In this document: positions 18,016-30,865 of the stretch, in pieces | Layout of the letters: each line of letters opens with the position of its first letter | Numbering within the stretch: the stretch's first letter is position 1 | Assembly: GCF_003334855.1 (NCBI RefSeq) | Contig: NZ_QOWE01000007.1 | Span: 62,001-126,000 of the forward strand | Direction: 5' to 3' | DNA: 64,000 nucleotides | From: Larkinella punicea | GTDB taxonomy: Bacteria > Bacteroidota > Bacteroidia > Cytophagales > Spirosomataceae | Made by a program: the position numbers and the translations under genes | The notes under the pieces: model-generated | Databases searched by the model: none | Seen by the model: the letters and a program-made list of their open reading frames with translations, nothing else | Told to the model about the DNA's origin: nothing

Positions 18016-18738
18016 TTAAAAATGGTAGGCTAGCGCCAGCATCGGCATGGCATTTTTACTGCGAAACCGGTCGTTCTCGAACGTCAGTTTACGGTCGGTG
18101 GTATACTCTACGAACTGAAACCCGATTCCGCCCCGCACACTCACTTTCGGCGTAAACCGATACCGGACGTACGCTTCGGAGTTCAGGCTTCCCCGGTCGC
18201 TGTCGCTGATCAGCAGGATGTTAAACCGGGTTGGGCTGGCCGACTGCACCGTTCCACTCAGCGACGACCGCGCCGGGTCGTTGGCGTAGAAAATCCCACT
18301 TTGCGACCCACCCAGCGTCACCCCAATGGCGTCGATGTTGATGCCGACCTCAAACCGCTGCGTCAGGGCGAACTCGATGTGAATGCTGGCGTTGAGCGAG
18401 GTGGTGCGGGTGCGGTTTAGCTGGAGCGTGTCCAGGTTGGCGAGAATGTTCTCGGTAAACAACGCGACAATGCTTTCGGTGCCGGACGTTAGCCGGGCCG
18501 GGGCCGTGATGTAATCGAGCCTGCCGCCAAAGGCCGAGGTCAGCCGCAATCCGTAGCCCAGGCGAAACCGGTTCGAACGCCCGATGCCGTGCAATTGGTT
18601 GATCGTCAGGGCCGCCGTACCGAAATCATTTTTGGCCGCAACGCTCAAATCAATCGTTCGGGTCAGCGGTTTGTGGGGCGACTGTGCCAGGACGACAACG
18701 GGCAACGACAGGAGAAAAAAGACAAGGATTCGTTTCAT
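18016..18738 (-). CDS. Outer-membrane beta-barrel protein, family not recognised
   Basis: This 240-residue protein has a signal peptide (MKRILVFFLLSLPVVVLAQS) and alternating hydrophobic strands: FRLGYGLRLTSAFGG, SLNASIHIEFALTQRFEVGI, EAYVRYRFTPKVSVRGGIGF, ending in an aromatic residue (LALAYHF), typical for outer-membrane barrels inserted by BAM. Its function is unknown. In the same operon are YceI, a DoxX-DM13 fusion, DinB and YHS proteins, so a role in redox or metal handling at the envelope is possible but only inferred. Confidence 0.75.
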   Translation of the reverse strand: MKRILVFFLLSLPVVVLAQSPHKPLTRTIDLSVAAKNDFGTAALTINQLHGIGRSNRFRLGYGLRLTSAFGGRLDYITAPARLTSGTESIVALFTENILANLDTLQLNRTRTTSLNASIHIEFALTQRFEVGINIDAIGVTLGGSQSGIFYANDPARSSLSGTVQSASPTRFNILLISDSDRGSLNSEAYVRYRFTPKVSVRGGIGFQFVEYTTDRKLTFENDRFRSKNAMPMLALAYHF

Positions 18739-18757
18739 GACGGTTCGGGTTGAGAGG

Positions 18758-19597
18758 CTATTGTAGTTTGGCGTGGCCGAATAATACGCTGTAGGCTTTG
18801 CACCAGATCAGGATGGTTCGCTGGCGGGTGGGATCGAACGAAGCCGGTGCTTCCAGAAAAAAGGAACCGGTATTGGTTAATTTCTGCACTTCGATAAAGT
18901 TGGTCAGACTGGTATCTTCAGCCAGGTAAATCCGCAGATCCGGTCCGCCATCGGTACTGAAATTCTCAAACAGAATCGTCCGTTTACCGGCTTTGTCATA
19001 CACTTTCACCGTTCCTTTCACCGTATGGACATTGTTCATAAACATGCCTTCCACGAGTAGTTGCTGCCCCGTCGCGTCGAATATTTTGGTGTTATCGGCC
19101 GTGCTGACCGGCTTGTCAACCGTCCCGACAGGCGTCAGTTCGGGGTCTTTGGCACAGCCCGACAGGCCACCAAAAATCACTACCCAAACCACAAACTGCC
19201 GCCAGCGCCCCGGATAGCGGATGGTGGCCACAACCTGCTGGTAACTAACGGCCAAAACGTACAGACAGGTGACCAATACCGTCAGGGCATAGGCAAACAG
19301 CAAACCGCCATCGCCCTGAATTTCAATGCCTAAGACCGTCAAATGGGCACCAATGGCCCCGATCATGATGCCGACGCCCAGCAACGCCCCCATCCAACTG
19401 GTTCGGGGAATCAGCAGCAAAACCGACGCGAGGAGTTCGGCCACCCCGCTGGCAATCCGACCGCCGGGTTCCATGTTCAGGGTTGAGAAGATATAAACGC
19501 TTTCGGGAGCGGCTGTAAATTTGAAAAACAGCGTCTGGAGCATGATACCAGCGGCCACAAGCCGGACCAGCCAAAGTACGAGAGATGAGAGTTTCAT
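18758..19597 (-). CDS. DoxX-like membrane domain fused to a DM13 domain
   Basis: This is a 279-residue two-part protein. Residues 1-125 have four hydrophobic helices in DoxX style (VRLVAAGIMLQTLFFKFTAA, GVAELLASVLLLIPRTSWMG). Residues 131-148 look like a lipoprotein signal peptide (basic RWR, hydrophobic run, then LSGC with C148). From about 165 onward is a DM13 electron-transfer domain (TVKVYDKAGKRTILFENFST, GPDLRIYLAEDTS, RTILIWCKAYSVLFGHAKL). DM13 domains are thought to bind a redox cofactor or metal through a conserved Cys (here in IWCKAY). The internal lipobox suggests two ancestral genes now in one frame. Confidence 0.8.
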   Translation of the reverse strand: MKLSSLVLWLVRLVAAGIMLQTLFFKFTAAPESVYIFSTLNMEPGGRIASGVAELLASVLLLIPRTSWMGALLGVGIMIGAIGAHLTVLGIEIQGDGGLLFAYALTVLVTCLYVLAVSYQQVVATIRYPGRWRQFVVWVVIFGGLSGCAKDPELTPVGTVDKPVSTADNTKIFDATGQQLLVEGMFMNNVHTVKGTVKVYDKAGKRTILFENFSTDGGPDLRIYLAEDTSLTNFIEVQKLTNTGSFFLEAPASFDPTRQRTILIWCKAYSVLFGHAKLQ

Positions 19598-19646
19598 AGA
19601 AAATAAGAGATGGAGTGAATCAAATAAAATGGATCGTAGCCGACGA

Positions 19647-20183
19647 TTAAATCACCAGGGCTTTTTCCGACCGAGCGGGAGACGGTCTTTTTTGGTGGGC
19701 AACGGTAGCGTGGGCCACGCCGAAATGAGCCGGTATCTGAACATGCGGAAAAACCGCTTCCAGGCCAATGCGAATGATGGCACTGTGGTGAATCGCGTGT
19801 TCGATGTTGTAGAGCAGTTCGCGGTAAAACGTCGTCAGGATGGCCACATCGGGGATCGCGTCCGGCGAATACGACGCTTCCAGTTCCAGCAGGCGGTCTT
19901 CCGTACAACAGGCCAATTGTGCCATCATCTGCTGAATGGCGGCCACGGCTTCTGTCGGGCTGTTTTCCAGTGACTCCTGCCGAATCCGGCGGTCGTAATT
20001 GAGGTAACCGGTGTGGTAGGCCGTCAGCGAAAGCGCGTAAAATTCGATGATGTGCCGCAGGTGTTTCCCCACCGAACTCCCCATCAGCAAATCGAGCGGA
20101 CGCGTATATTCGTGGGGTTCGAGTTGGGCGATCACCGCCGTGAGCTGGCCCAACAGATGGGCCGAAGTGTCCTGTAATTTCAT
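19647..20183 (-). CDS. DinB-like family protein
   Basis: This 178-residue four-helix protein has the three-histidine metal site of the DinB/YfiT superfamily: SSVGKHLRHIIEFYAL gives the first His, and LLYNIEHAIHHSAIIRIGLE supplies the other two. DinB-fold enzymes use a divalent metal for thiol transfer or hydrolysis; the substrate here is unknown. It is in the middle of the YHS-DinB-DoxX/DM13-barrel-YceI operon, with 30 and 49 base gaps. It is not a DNA polymerase despite the name. Confidence 0.82.
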   Translation of the reverse strand: MKLQDTSAHLLGQLTAVIAQLEPHEYTRPLDLLMGSSVGKHLRHIIEFYALSLTAYHTGYLNYDRRIRQESLENSPTEAVAAIQQMMAQLACCTEDRLLELEASYSPDAIPDVAILTTFYRELLYNIEHAIHHSAIIRIGLEAVFPHVQIPAHFGVAHATVAHQKRPSPARSEKALVI

Positions 20184-20213
20184 AAATGAGAGGGTCAGGC
20201 GTGGAAAAGTCGG

Positions 20214-20714
20214 TTAGTTGCTTAGTAGTTTTTGCCAGTTCTGATCGGCTTTGCGTTGCAGATTCGGCTCGTCTTTCTGCCACTTGGGCAGCGTATTGTT
20301 GAAAAAAGTGTGGTAGAACAAGTACAGCCGACCGTCGCGCACCTCGAACGTTTCCGGATCGATCTCCACTTTTTCACCCGACTCACCCATTGCGTAGGCA
20401 CACCAGCCGCCGTAGGCCGGGGCATATGATCCGGGGGCTTTCAGAAACCGGTCCCGGTTGGCAACCGACGCAAACCGGTACGTGGCACCCTGATACTGGG
20501 TGGAAATCGTTTTCTGTCCTTTTGTGGCTTTTTTTGCCGTGAAATAGGCTACCGGGTCGTAGCCCTGAATGGCCAGCCCGTCGTCTACATTGGCGTGTTT
20601 GGCGAGCATGGCGTCCCGTTGGGCCTGTGCCACCGAAAACGTCAGGAGCCAAAGCAGACTGCCAAAGAGAAGTTGGGCAAATGGGTTTCTCGCCCGGATT
20701 AGGAGGGTGTTCAT
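20214..20714 (-). CDS. Exported YHS domain protein
   Basis: A hydrophobic leader (LLFGSLLWLLTFSVAQAQRD) precedes a YHS domain: AIQGYDPVAYFTAKKATKG, TYRFASVANRDRFLKAPGSY and AYGGWCAYAMG, with the Cys that in YHS domains is thought to bind metal. A TTG codon lies nine bases upstream, but the ATG at 20714 is preferred; the protein is 166 residues. It is the first gene of the reverse operon to 17454. A paralogue with the same architecture is at 29020-29466. Confidence 0.88.
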   Translation of the reverse strand: MNTLLIRARNPFAQLLFGSLLWLLTFSVAQAQRDAMLAKHANVDDGLAIQGYDPVAYFTAKKATKGQKTISTQYQGATYRFASVANRDRFLKAPGSYAPAYGGWCAYAMGESGEKVEIDPETFEVRDGRLYLFYHTFFNNTLPKWQKDEPNLQRKADQNWQKLLSN

Positions 20715-21011
20715 ATTTTTCAAGATTCGTCATCAATCAGGTGAACTCCCTATCCAGTAGCCAAATAACATGCCCTACCGTGCCAGATCCCTGAAAACAC
20801 CGCCAGCAGTCCGGAAAGCGGTTTTTTAGAACGTTGTCCTGGGTTCCCGGACGGACTGCCGGTTTTGATATGTCGGGAGAGTCACGCTATTTCGGGAATA
20901 TGAACCGGAATTACGGCACCGGCATCAGCCTGTTTTAACCCGATGCAATTAGTAGAAGCGTATTTATGGCCGGAAAGGGCAACGGAATGAATTTTGCGGT
21001 TAACTTGGTCA

Positions 21012-24869
<3,858 letters not shown>

Positions 24870-24873
24870 CCTT

Positions 24874-26349
24874 ATGTCCGCCAGTATTCTTGTCGTTGAC
24901 GATACGCCCCACAACATCAGTATTTTATTCGATGCGCTGACCCATTATGGGTACCGCGTGCTGGCCGAGCGCGACGGAAAAAGCGCGCTCGAACAGGTTC
25001 GCCACGCCCGGCCCGATCTGATTCTGCTCGACGTGATGATGCCCGGCCTGAACGGTTTCGAGACCTGCCGACAGCTCAAAAACAACCCTGCGACCGCCGA
25101 CATTCCGGTGATTTTCATGACCGCCCTGACCGAATCCATCGACAAAATCAACGGTTTCAACATGGGCGCAGTGGATTACATCACCAAACCGTTCCAGTTG
25201 CCCGAAGTTCTGGCGCGGGTTCAAACGCACCTGGCCTTGCGGCAAATGCGTCATGATCTGGAGAAGCTCAACGAACAGCTCGAACAGCGGGTTCAGGAAC
25301 GAACCGAAGCCCTCAGCCGCGCCCTGGCCGAACTGGAAACGCTGAAAGATCAGCTTCAGGCCGAAAATTCTTACCTCCGCGATGAGATCAGCCAGACCAC
25401 CGGTTTCAGCGAAATCGTAACCCAAAGTGCGTCGTTCCGGCGTGTATTGACCAAAATAGAGCAGGTGGCCCCCACCAATACGACAGTGCTGATTCTGGGC
25501 GAATCCGGTACGGGCAAAGAACTGCTGGCGCGGGCCATTCACGAGCACAGTGGCCGGAAAAACAAACCGCTGGTGAAAGTCAACTGCGCGGCTTTGCCGC
25601 CTACGCTCATCGAGAGCGAACTGTTTGGTCACGAAAAAGGAGCCTTTACCGGCGCGACCAGCCAGAAAACCGGGCGGTTTGAACTGGCTCAGAACGGCAC
25701 CATCTTTCTGGATGAAATCGGTGAAATGCCCCTCGATCTGCAATCCAAACTGCTGCGGGTGTTGCAGGAAGGTGAATTTGAGCGCGTCGGCGGCACCAAA
25801 ACCCTGCGCGTCAATGTTCGGGTGCTGGCGGCCACGAACCGTGATCTGGAAGTTGAAATTGAAAACGGCCGCTTTCGCGAAGATTTGTATTACCGGCTGA
25901 ATGTGTTTCCGGTTAAAAGCCTGCCCCTCCGTGAGCGAAAAGAGGACATTCCGCTGCTGGTTCGGCACTTTTGCGACAAACACGGCCCCGATCTGAACCG
26001 CCGGATTGAAGTCATTCCGACCCGCGTGATCGAGACACTGACGGCGTACAACTGGCCCGGCAACATCCGCGAACTGGAGAACATCATCGAACGCTCGCTG
26101 ATCAGTTCGACCGGCCGACAGCTTGAACTCGGCGACTGGACGGGCACCGACTGGCGCGACCGCAAGAATCCGCTGGCCCGCAAAGTGACGCCCCTGACGC
26201 TGGAAGAATGCGAGCGCAACCACATCATCGCCGTGCTGGAATCCACCCACTGGAAAGTCAGCGGGGATCACGGAGCCGCCCGGATTCTGGATGTCATTCC
26301 AACCACGCTCGAATCGAAGATGAAAAAACTCGGCATCACCCGCCCCTGA
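24874..26349 (+). CDS. Sigma54-dependent response regulator (NtrC family)
   Basis: This 491-residue protein has a receiver domain (1-120) with D9/D10 and phospho-acceptor D53 in [10 protein letters not shown], then a coiled coil (about 125-170), an AAA+ domain with Walker A GESGTGKE (about 209-216), the sigma54-contact loop GAFTGA (about 256), Walker [14 protein letters not shown], and a C-terminal Fis-type helix-turn-helix ([20 protein letters not shown]). It should activate sigma54 promoters when phosphorylated, probably by the hybrid kinase whose gene ends four bases upstream. Confidence 0.93.
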   Translation: MSASILVVDDTPHNISILFDALTHYGYRVLAERDGKSALEQVRHARPDLILLDVMMPGLNGFETCRQLKNNPATADIPVIFMTALTESIDKINGFNMGAVDYITKPFQLPEVLARVQTHLALRQMRHDLEKLNEQLEQRVQERTEALSRALAELETLKDQLQAENSYLRDEISQTTGFSEIVTQSASFRRVLTKIEQVAPTNTTVLILGESGTGKELLARAIHEHSGRKNKPLVKVNCAALPPTLIESELFGHEKGAFTGATSQKTGRFELAQNGTIFLDEIGEMPLDLQSKLLRVLQEGEFERVGGTKTLRVNVRVLAATNRDLEVEIENGRFREDLYYRLNVFPVKSLPLRERKEDIPLLVRHFCDKHGPDLNRRIEVIPTRVIETLTAYNWPGNIRELENIIERSLISSTGRQLELGDWTGTDWRDRKNPLARKVTPLTLEECERNHIIAVLESTHWKVSGDHGAARILDVIPTTLESKMKKLGITRP

Positions 26350-26474
26350 CTCGCCGAACACCTCCTGAAATGTCCTGACATTCCTGAAATACCGTAACAA
26401 AATCTGTTCTACCCTGGCCCCAACAAACCCTCTAACCATTTAGACATCAACCCATTACCCAAACCATAAGCTAC

Positions 26475-26489
26475 TGGCATACGACTTGA
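26475..26489 (+). promoter_or_regulatory. Possible sigma54 (-24/-12) promoter
   Basis: TGGCATACGACTTGA matches the sigma54 consensus TGGCACGnnnnTTGC at TGGCA and TTG with the correct spacing between the two blocks; the last C is A here and the sixth and seventh bases differ. It lies 33 bases before the NRDE gene and directly after a sigma54 activator gene, which raises its plausibility. It is a single match by eye. Confidence 0.35.
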
Positions 26490-26522
26490 TTACCAGATCA
26501 TACCTGTTCATTCGTTTACGCT

Positions 26523-27269
26523 ATGTGTACCGTTTCCTACCTTCCCCTGGCGAAGGGTGAGTATCTGCTAACTGCCAGCCGCGATGAAAAAACCGCCCGG
26601 CCTTCGGCGCGTTTTCCCGTCAAAGCGACCCTCAACGGGCAAGCGGTTTACTTCCCGCAGGACCCACAGGGACACGGTTCGTGGATTGCTACCGCCCACG
26701 AACCCGGTTTTACGCCTACCACGGTTTGCCTGCTGAACGGGGCTTTTCAGGCGCATACGGCCCATCCGCCCTACCGCCACAGCCGGGGGCTGGTGGTTCT
26801 GGAGGTGTTCCGGTATGCCTCTCCGGGCGAATGGCTGGCCGGTTTTGATTTTGAAAACCTCGAACCCTTTACGCTGCTCATCCTGCAACCGGGGCAGCTT
26901 TGGGAAGTGCGCTGGGATGGAAAAACCGCCCACAGCCGCCAGCCTGACCCGGCTCAACCCGCCATCTGGTCGTCTTCGACGCTCTATACACCCTCCGTGG
27001 TTGCCCGTCGCGAAGCCTGGTTTCAGACGTGGATCCGGCAACAAACGCAGTTTACCGTGGCCGGTATTCGCCAGTTTCACAAGCAGGCCGGCCGGGACGA
27101 CCCACAGAATGCGGTGTTGGTGAACCGGGGAGACGGGATGCAAACCCTCAGCCTGACCACCGTTCGGCACCGCCCGGACAACACCGAGATTTTCTACGAA
27201 GACCTGACAACCTCCCGATTCCTATATCAGCAACTAACGCCATCCCATGAGCTTCGCTACGCCCACTGA
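26523..27269 (+). CDS. NRDE family protein
   Basis: The 248-residue protein begins MCTVSYLPLAKGEYLLTASR followed by DEK, the N-terminal 'Cys-2 nucleophile plus NRDE' pattern of the NRDE (TANGO2-like) family; the motif reads SRDE here. C2 would be exposed after removal of Met, as in Ntn-hydrolase folds. GFTPTTVCLLNGAF and a late block ending in FYEDLT are also typical. Biochemical function is not established. It overlaps the next gene by 23 bases. Confidence 0.82.
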   Translation: MCTVSYLPLAKGEYLLTASRDEKTARPSARFPVKATLNGQAVYFPQDPQGHGSWIATAHEPGFTPTTVCLLNGAFQAHTAHPPYRHSRGLVVLEVFRYASPGEWLAGFDFENLEPFTLLILQPGQLWEVRWDGKTAHSRQPDPAQPAIWSSSTLYTPSVVARREAWFQTWIRQQTQFTVAGIRQFHKQAGRDDPQNAVLVNRGDGMQTLSLTTVRHRPDNTEIFYEDLTTSRFLYQQLTPSHELRYAH

Positions 27270-28365
27270 ACGTCTCCGCACTCCGGCTTCTGCTGCGGTT
27301 CCGGGCTGGACCGACCGGCTCAGCCAGCGGACAGACCGGTTTCTGATTCGGCTCCGGCATTGGGAATACTGGCCGTTTTCCGTGGTCTATTTCCCGGTAT
27401 TGCTCTACTACGGCTGGCTCGCGCTCAAGGCCCGTTCCTGGTTTTTCTTTTCGGCCAGTAACCCCGGCATTGAATCGGGCGGGATGCTGGGTGAGTCGAA
27501 AATGGACATTCTGAACCGCATCGACGCGTCATACAAACCGAAAACCCTGTTTTTTCAGCAACCCACGATCAACACCATGCTGGATCAACTGCTGCTGGCC
27601 GATTGCTGGTTTCCCGTCGTAGTCAAACCCGACCGCGGAGAGCGGGGATGGCGGGTCGAAAAAATCCATTCTGTCGCCGAATTGACGGCATATCTGAACG
27701 AGACGCCGAAGGATTTAGCCCTGATTGTGCAGGAATATGTCGATGAACCGCTCGAAATGGGTGTGTTTTATTACCGAATGCCGGGCCAGCCGACCGGAAC
27801 GGTTTCTTCCATTGTGGTCAAGGAATTTCTGTCGGTGGTGGGTGATGGAAAGTCTACGATGCTGGAACTGCTCCGTCGGAATCCCCGCGCCCGGCTTCAA
27901 TTGCCGGCTTTGATCGAACGGTATGGCGAGCGGTTAGCCCACGTGCCGGAACCCGGAGAAACCCCGGTTCTGGAGCCCATCGGCAACCACTGCCGGGGCA
28001 CGAAGTTTCTGGATGGCAATCACCTGATTACGCCGGAACTGGTGGCGGTTTTCGACCGGATCAGCCAATCGGTAGACGGTTTTTACTACGGTCGCTACGA
28101 CCTCCGCTGCCGGTCGATCGAAGAGCTTCTGCGGGGGCAAACCATCCGGATTCTGGAACTCAACGGGGCCGGGGCCGAACCAGCGCACATTTACCAACCC
28201 GGTTCATCGATCTGGACGGCCTGGCGGGTGTTGCTCCGGCATTGGCAGGTGCTGTATGCCATCAGCCGGGCCAACCACCAACGCGGTGTGTCGTATATGA
28301 CCTTCCGGGAAGCCCGAACCATTTACCGGCGTATTCAACGGGACAAAGCCACCAGACCGTCATGA
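27247..28365 (+). CDS. ATP-grasp-like protein with N-terminal hydrophobic segment
   Basis: The 372-residue protein has WPFSVVYFPVLLYYGWLALK as a likely membrane or peripheral helix, then an ATP-grasp-like core: FPVVVKPDRGERGWRVEKI (first Lys and Gly-rich loop), LIVQEYVDEPLEMGVFY, KEFLSVVGDGKSTMLELL, and RILELNGAGAEPAHIY for the metal-binding Glu/Asn. This order is that of D-Ala-D-Ala ligase-like or cyanophycin-like enzymes that join a carboxylate to an amine. The substrate is unknown. It overlaps the neighbour on each side (23 and 4 bases). Confidence 0.72.
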   Translation: MSFATPTERLRTPASAAVPGWTDRLSQRTDRFLIRLRHWEYWPFSVVYFPVLLYYGWLALKARSWFFFSASNPGIESGGMLGESKMDILNRIDASYKPKTLFFQQPTINTMLDQLLLADCWFPVVVKPDRGERGWRVEKIHSVAELTAYLNETPKDLALIVQEYVDEPLEMGVFYYRMPGQPTGTVSSIVVKEFLSVVGDGKSTMLELLRRNPRARLQLPALIERYGERLAHVPEPGETPVLEPIGNHCRGTKFLDGNHLITPELVAVFDRISQSVDGFYYGRYDLRCRSIEELLRGQTIRILELNGAGAEPAHIYQPGSSIWTAWRVLLRHWQVLYAISRANHQRGVSYMTFREARTIYRRIQRDKATRPS

Positions 28366-28985
28366 TGCTGCTCGCCGGAAATTTTGTGGTTGGCTGGGTG
28401 GTTAGTTTTCTGGGGTCTCTACCGCCGGGCGTTCTGAACCTGACCATCGTTCGGGTGTCGTTGCGGCAGGGGCTCCGGGCGGCTCTCGAATTTGCGCTGG
28501 CCTGTACCCTGATCGAGTTCCTCTATGGCTACATCGCGGTGTGGCTCACGGAACAGATTGCACCATTCGCTTTTTTCAAACTACTCACCGACGGATTCAC
28601 CCTGCTCCTGCTGTTGATGCTGGGGCTTTACTACCTCCGGAAACAAAGCAGCCGGCCAACACCTGCCGACCGAACCGCAACCAGCGCGTTCGGTCTGGGT
28701 CTTGGCCTGAGTGTTGTCAACGTGGCGGCTTTTCCGTTCTGGCTTTTCTACACGGTTTTGCTCACCCGGAAAGGCTGGGTCAGTCTGGCGGGCTCACCGT
28801 CGGTTCTGGTGTATGTGCTGGGGATTGCGCTGGGAACCCTGACCGGTTTGTGGTTTTTTGTTGGCGCAAGCCAGCGTCTGAATGCTATTCTGGTGGCCCA
28901 CCTTCACCGGTTCGACCGCGTCATGGGCTGGCTGTTTGTCGGCCTGGCCATTGTTCAGGGCCTGGTACTGGCATCGAACCGATGA
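28362..28985 (+). CDS. LysE/RhtB-type transporter
   Basis: The first ATG lies in the ATGA overlap with the ATP-grasp gene. The 207-residue product has about six hydrophobic helices, with SFLGSLPPGVLNLTIVRVSL near the N-terminus, the 'PGP..'-like loop of the LysE exporter superfamily (PPG here), and GLGLSVVNVAAFPFWLFYTV near the middle. These are inner-membrane amino-acid or small-molecule exporters. With an ATP-grasp ligase beside it, export of a ligase product is a reasonable but untested idea. Confidence 0.78.
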   Translation: MMLLAGNFVVGWVVSFLGSLPPGVLNLTIVRVSLRQGLRAALEFALACTLIEFLYGYIAVWLTEQIAPFAFFKLLTDGFTLLLLLMLGLYYLRKQSSRPTPADRTATSAFGLGLGLSVVNVAAFPFWLFYTVLLTRKGWVSLAGSPSVLVYVLGIALGTLTGLWFFVGASQRLNAILVAHLHRFDRVMGWLFVGLAIVQGLVLASNR

Positions 28986-29019
28986 GTTTTTACGATTGAT
29001 CTACTAACCCCAATTCATT

Positions 29020-29466
29020 ATGCAACGCAATTTTGTCCGTTTGACCGTCCTCTTTTTGTTTCTTGCTACCCCGGTTTTTGCCCAGAAACCCGTAATCTTT
29101 TCAACAGCCGATAAAGCCCTGGGCGGCTATGATCCGGTGGGTTATTTTACGGAAGGAAAACCCGTTTTAGGCGCCGACTCTCTGACCTGGACATGGCAGG
29201 GCGCCCAGTGGCATTTTGCCAGCGAGAAAAACAAAGCGGCTTTTCAGGCCGAACCCGAACGGTTTGCCCCCCAATACGGCGGGTATTGTGCCTTCGGCAT
29301 GTCGAGAGGCTACAAAGCACCTACCCAACCCGATGCCTGGACAATTGTCGATAATAAGCTCTATTTCAATTACAACCAGAAAGTACGGACGGAATGGGAC
29401 AAGGACCGGCCTGGCTACATTCAGAAAGCAGATACGAATTGGGTGGAAGCAAAAGAGAAGAAATAG
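29020..29466 (+). CDS. Exported YHS domain protein
   Basis: A signal peptide (VLFLFLATPVFAQK) is followed by a YHS domain: KALGGYDPVGYFTEGKPVLG, WHFASEKNKAAFQAEPERFA and PQYGGYCAFGMSRG with the conserved Cys. The product is 148 residues and a paralogue of the protein at 20214-20714. It is likely a small periplasmic metal-binding protein. It follows the LysE-type gene by 34 bases on the same strand. Confidence 0.88.
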   Translation: MQRNFVRLTVLFLFLATPVFAQKPVIFSTADKALGGYDPVGYFTEGKPVLGADSLTWTWQGAQWHFASEKNKAAFQAEPERFAPQYGGYCAFGMSRGYKAPTQPDAWTIVDNKLYFNYNQKVRTEWDKDRPGYIQKADTNWVEAKEKK

Positions 29467-29489
29467 GATCGGTGCCGGGGACGAAACGA

Positions 29490-29777
29490 CTACGCGGTTT
29501 CGTCCTGGTATTTTTTTAGCAAGTTATAAAACCATACGCGGTCGTTGTCCACGAGTTTGATGTAGAGCCGGAGATTTCCGACGGCACTCTCATACGGAAA
29601 CTTCCGGCTGGCATCTCCTTTTCGAAGTGCATATTTCACCATTTTGTCGACCACTTTAAAAAAACGGTCTTCATCGTCTCTCGCAAATTTTTCATCCCAG
29701 AATATTACCGTTGGAGAAGCCTCCGACGGTTTAAATGACAACCTGAATTTTGCCAGACCCATTTCTAACGTTTCCAT
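29490..29777 (-). CDS. Small hypothetical protein
   Basis: This 95-residue charged protein (LAKFRLSFKPSEASPTVIFW, DEDRFFKVVDKMVKYALRKG) has no signal peptide. Its base use is ordinary for the region and no other frame over it is better. I do not recognise a family. Together with the next small reverse gene, 94 bases upstream, it may form a two-gene unit. Confidence 0.55.
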   Translation of the reverse strand: METLEMGLAKFRLSFKPSEASPTVIFWDEKFARDDEDRFFKVVDKMVKYALRKGDASRKFPYESAVGNLRLYIKLVDNDRVWFYNLLKKYQDETA

Positions 29778-29871
29778 ACCAGTCTACCCCTTCGGCGATT
29801 TTGCATCGATTTCCAGAAGGTAGGTAATTCATTTGGCATAACCTATTATTCAGGCATTTAACGTTGTCGGC

Positions 29872-30135
29872 CTATTCGCACAAAGGCGTTTTCAAGGCCC
29901 GCTCATATTCCCGTTCCAGCCCATACATGCCACTGGTTACCGGTGAGCCATCAAAAGCCATTAAGGGCAGGTCGGTCCGTTTTCCCTCATCATCGACCAG
30001 AAACGCTGAAAGAAGCCGGCATCCGGAACCGGCAAAATAATTTAATACCTCCATCAGGTGCTCCAGTTCATTGGAGTAGAGTCGGCAGGAACGGTTTTTC
30101 CCCTGGGAATAGCAAAGCGAAAAGTAAAGCCACAT
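29872..30135 (-). CDS. Small hypothetical protein
   Basis: This 87-residue protein (SNELEHLMEVLNYFAGSGCR, GYdrm-free C-terminus ending in LKTPLCE) has three Cys residues and no clear signal peptide or domain. The start codon is uncertain, since the first 15 residues are not conserved-looking. No family is recognised; it is listed because the frame is open, has balanced codon use and sits in a gap without other genes. Confidence 0.45.
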   Translation of the reverse strand: MWLYFSLCYSQGKNRSCRLYSNELEHLMEVLNYFAGSGCRLLSAFLVDDEGKRTDLPLMAFDGSPVTSGMYGLEREYERALKTPLCE

Positions 30136-30371
30136 GTGTTGAGCAGAATAAGGTAGACAAGCTAACCGGGATAGTATACGTTTGTCGGCCGTAAGATAGT
30201 AGAAACTCCCGGAACCCGTATCTCACGACCTTTTTTTTGTAATTAGAAATGTTTACTACCTGGCCTTTATGTCGCAGATGAGAGGGATTGCGATGATTCG
30301 GGAAGACTAAAATAGCCCGGTCTGTAGGGTATGTTCGGCGAATGCTGTAGCTTGCGGCCCATTTGTTTGCT

Positions 30372-30848
30372 ATGAAACGATACGGATTTATACTAGTGGC
30401 CTGGGCCTTGCTGGCCGGCAGTTGCCAACAGGCCGAACAGGCTCCCTGCGACCCCACCATTCCTACCCTCAAGGCACCCGATTCGGAAATTGCCGCTTTG
30501 AAAAAGTATATCGACTCCAGCGGCATTTCCGCGATGGCCGATGGACGGGGGTTTTATTACAGCATTCAAGCGCCAGGCACCGGAACCAAACCAACGCTGT
30601 GTTCCGCCGTGACCGTCAACTACGTAGGGAAACTGACCAACGGAACCACCTTCGACAGTTCGAGCAACATCACCTTTGGCTTAAACCAGCTCATTGTGGG
30701 CTGGCAGGAAGGCATTCCGCTGATTGCCCCCGGTGGCAGCATTACGCTGTATTTACCCCCCAGTTTAGCGTATGGTGCACAGGCCCTGAACGGGATTCCG
30801 GCCAATTCGATTCTGGTGTTCACGATCGACCTCATCCAGAGTAATTAA
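30372..30848 (+). CDS. FKBP-type peptidyl-prolyl isomerase lipoprotein
   Basis: A lipoprotein signal (MKRYGFILVAWALLAGSC, lipidation at C18) precedes a single FKBP domain: YYSIQAPGTGTKPTLCSAVT, VNYVGKLTNGTTFDSS, LIVGWQEGIPLIAPGGSITL, YLPPSLAYGAQ and a final 'NSILVFTIDLI'. These are the pocket residues of FKBP rotamases (Y, F/W, I, Y). The enzyme should assist folding of outer-membrane or periplasmic proteins from an anchored position. A TTG three codons upstream is less likely than the ATG. Confidence 0.93.
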   Translation: MKRYGFILVAWALLAGSCQQAEQAPCDPTIPTLKAPDSEIAALKKYIDSSGISAMADGRGFYYSIQAPGTGTKPTLCSAVTVNYVGKLTNGTTFDSSSNITFGLNQLIVGWQEGIPLIAPGGSITLYLPPSLAYGAQALNGIPANSILVFTIDLIQSN

Positions 30849-30865
30849 GGACGTTTTCGACCCGG

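Noticed and set aside
30068-30526. A 152-residue reverse frame over the FKBP start region
   Set aside because: Overlaps the FKBP gene and the small reverse gene at 29872; its composition is that of a shadow frame.
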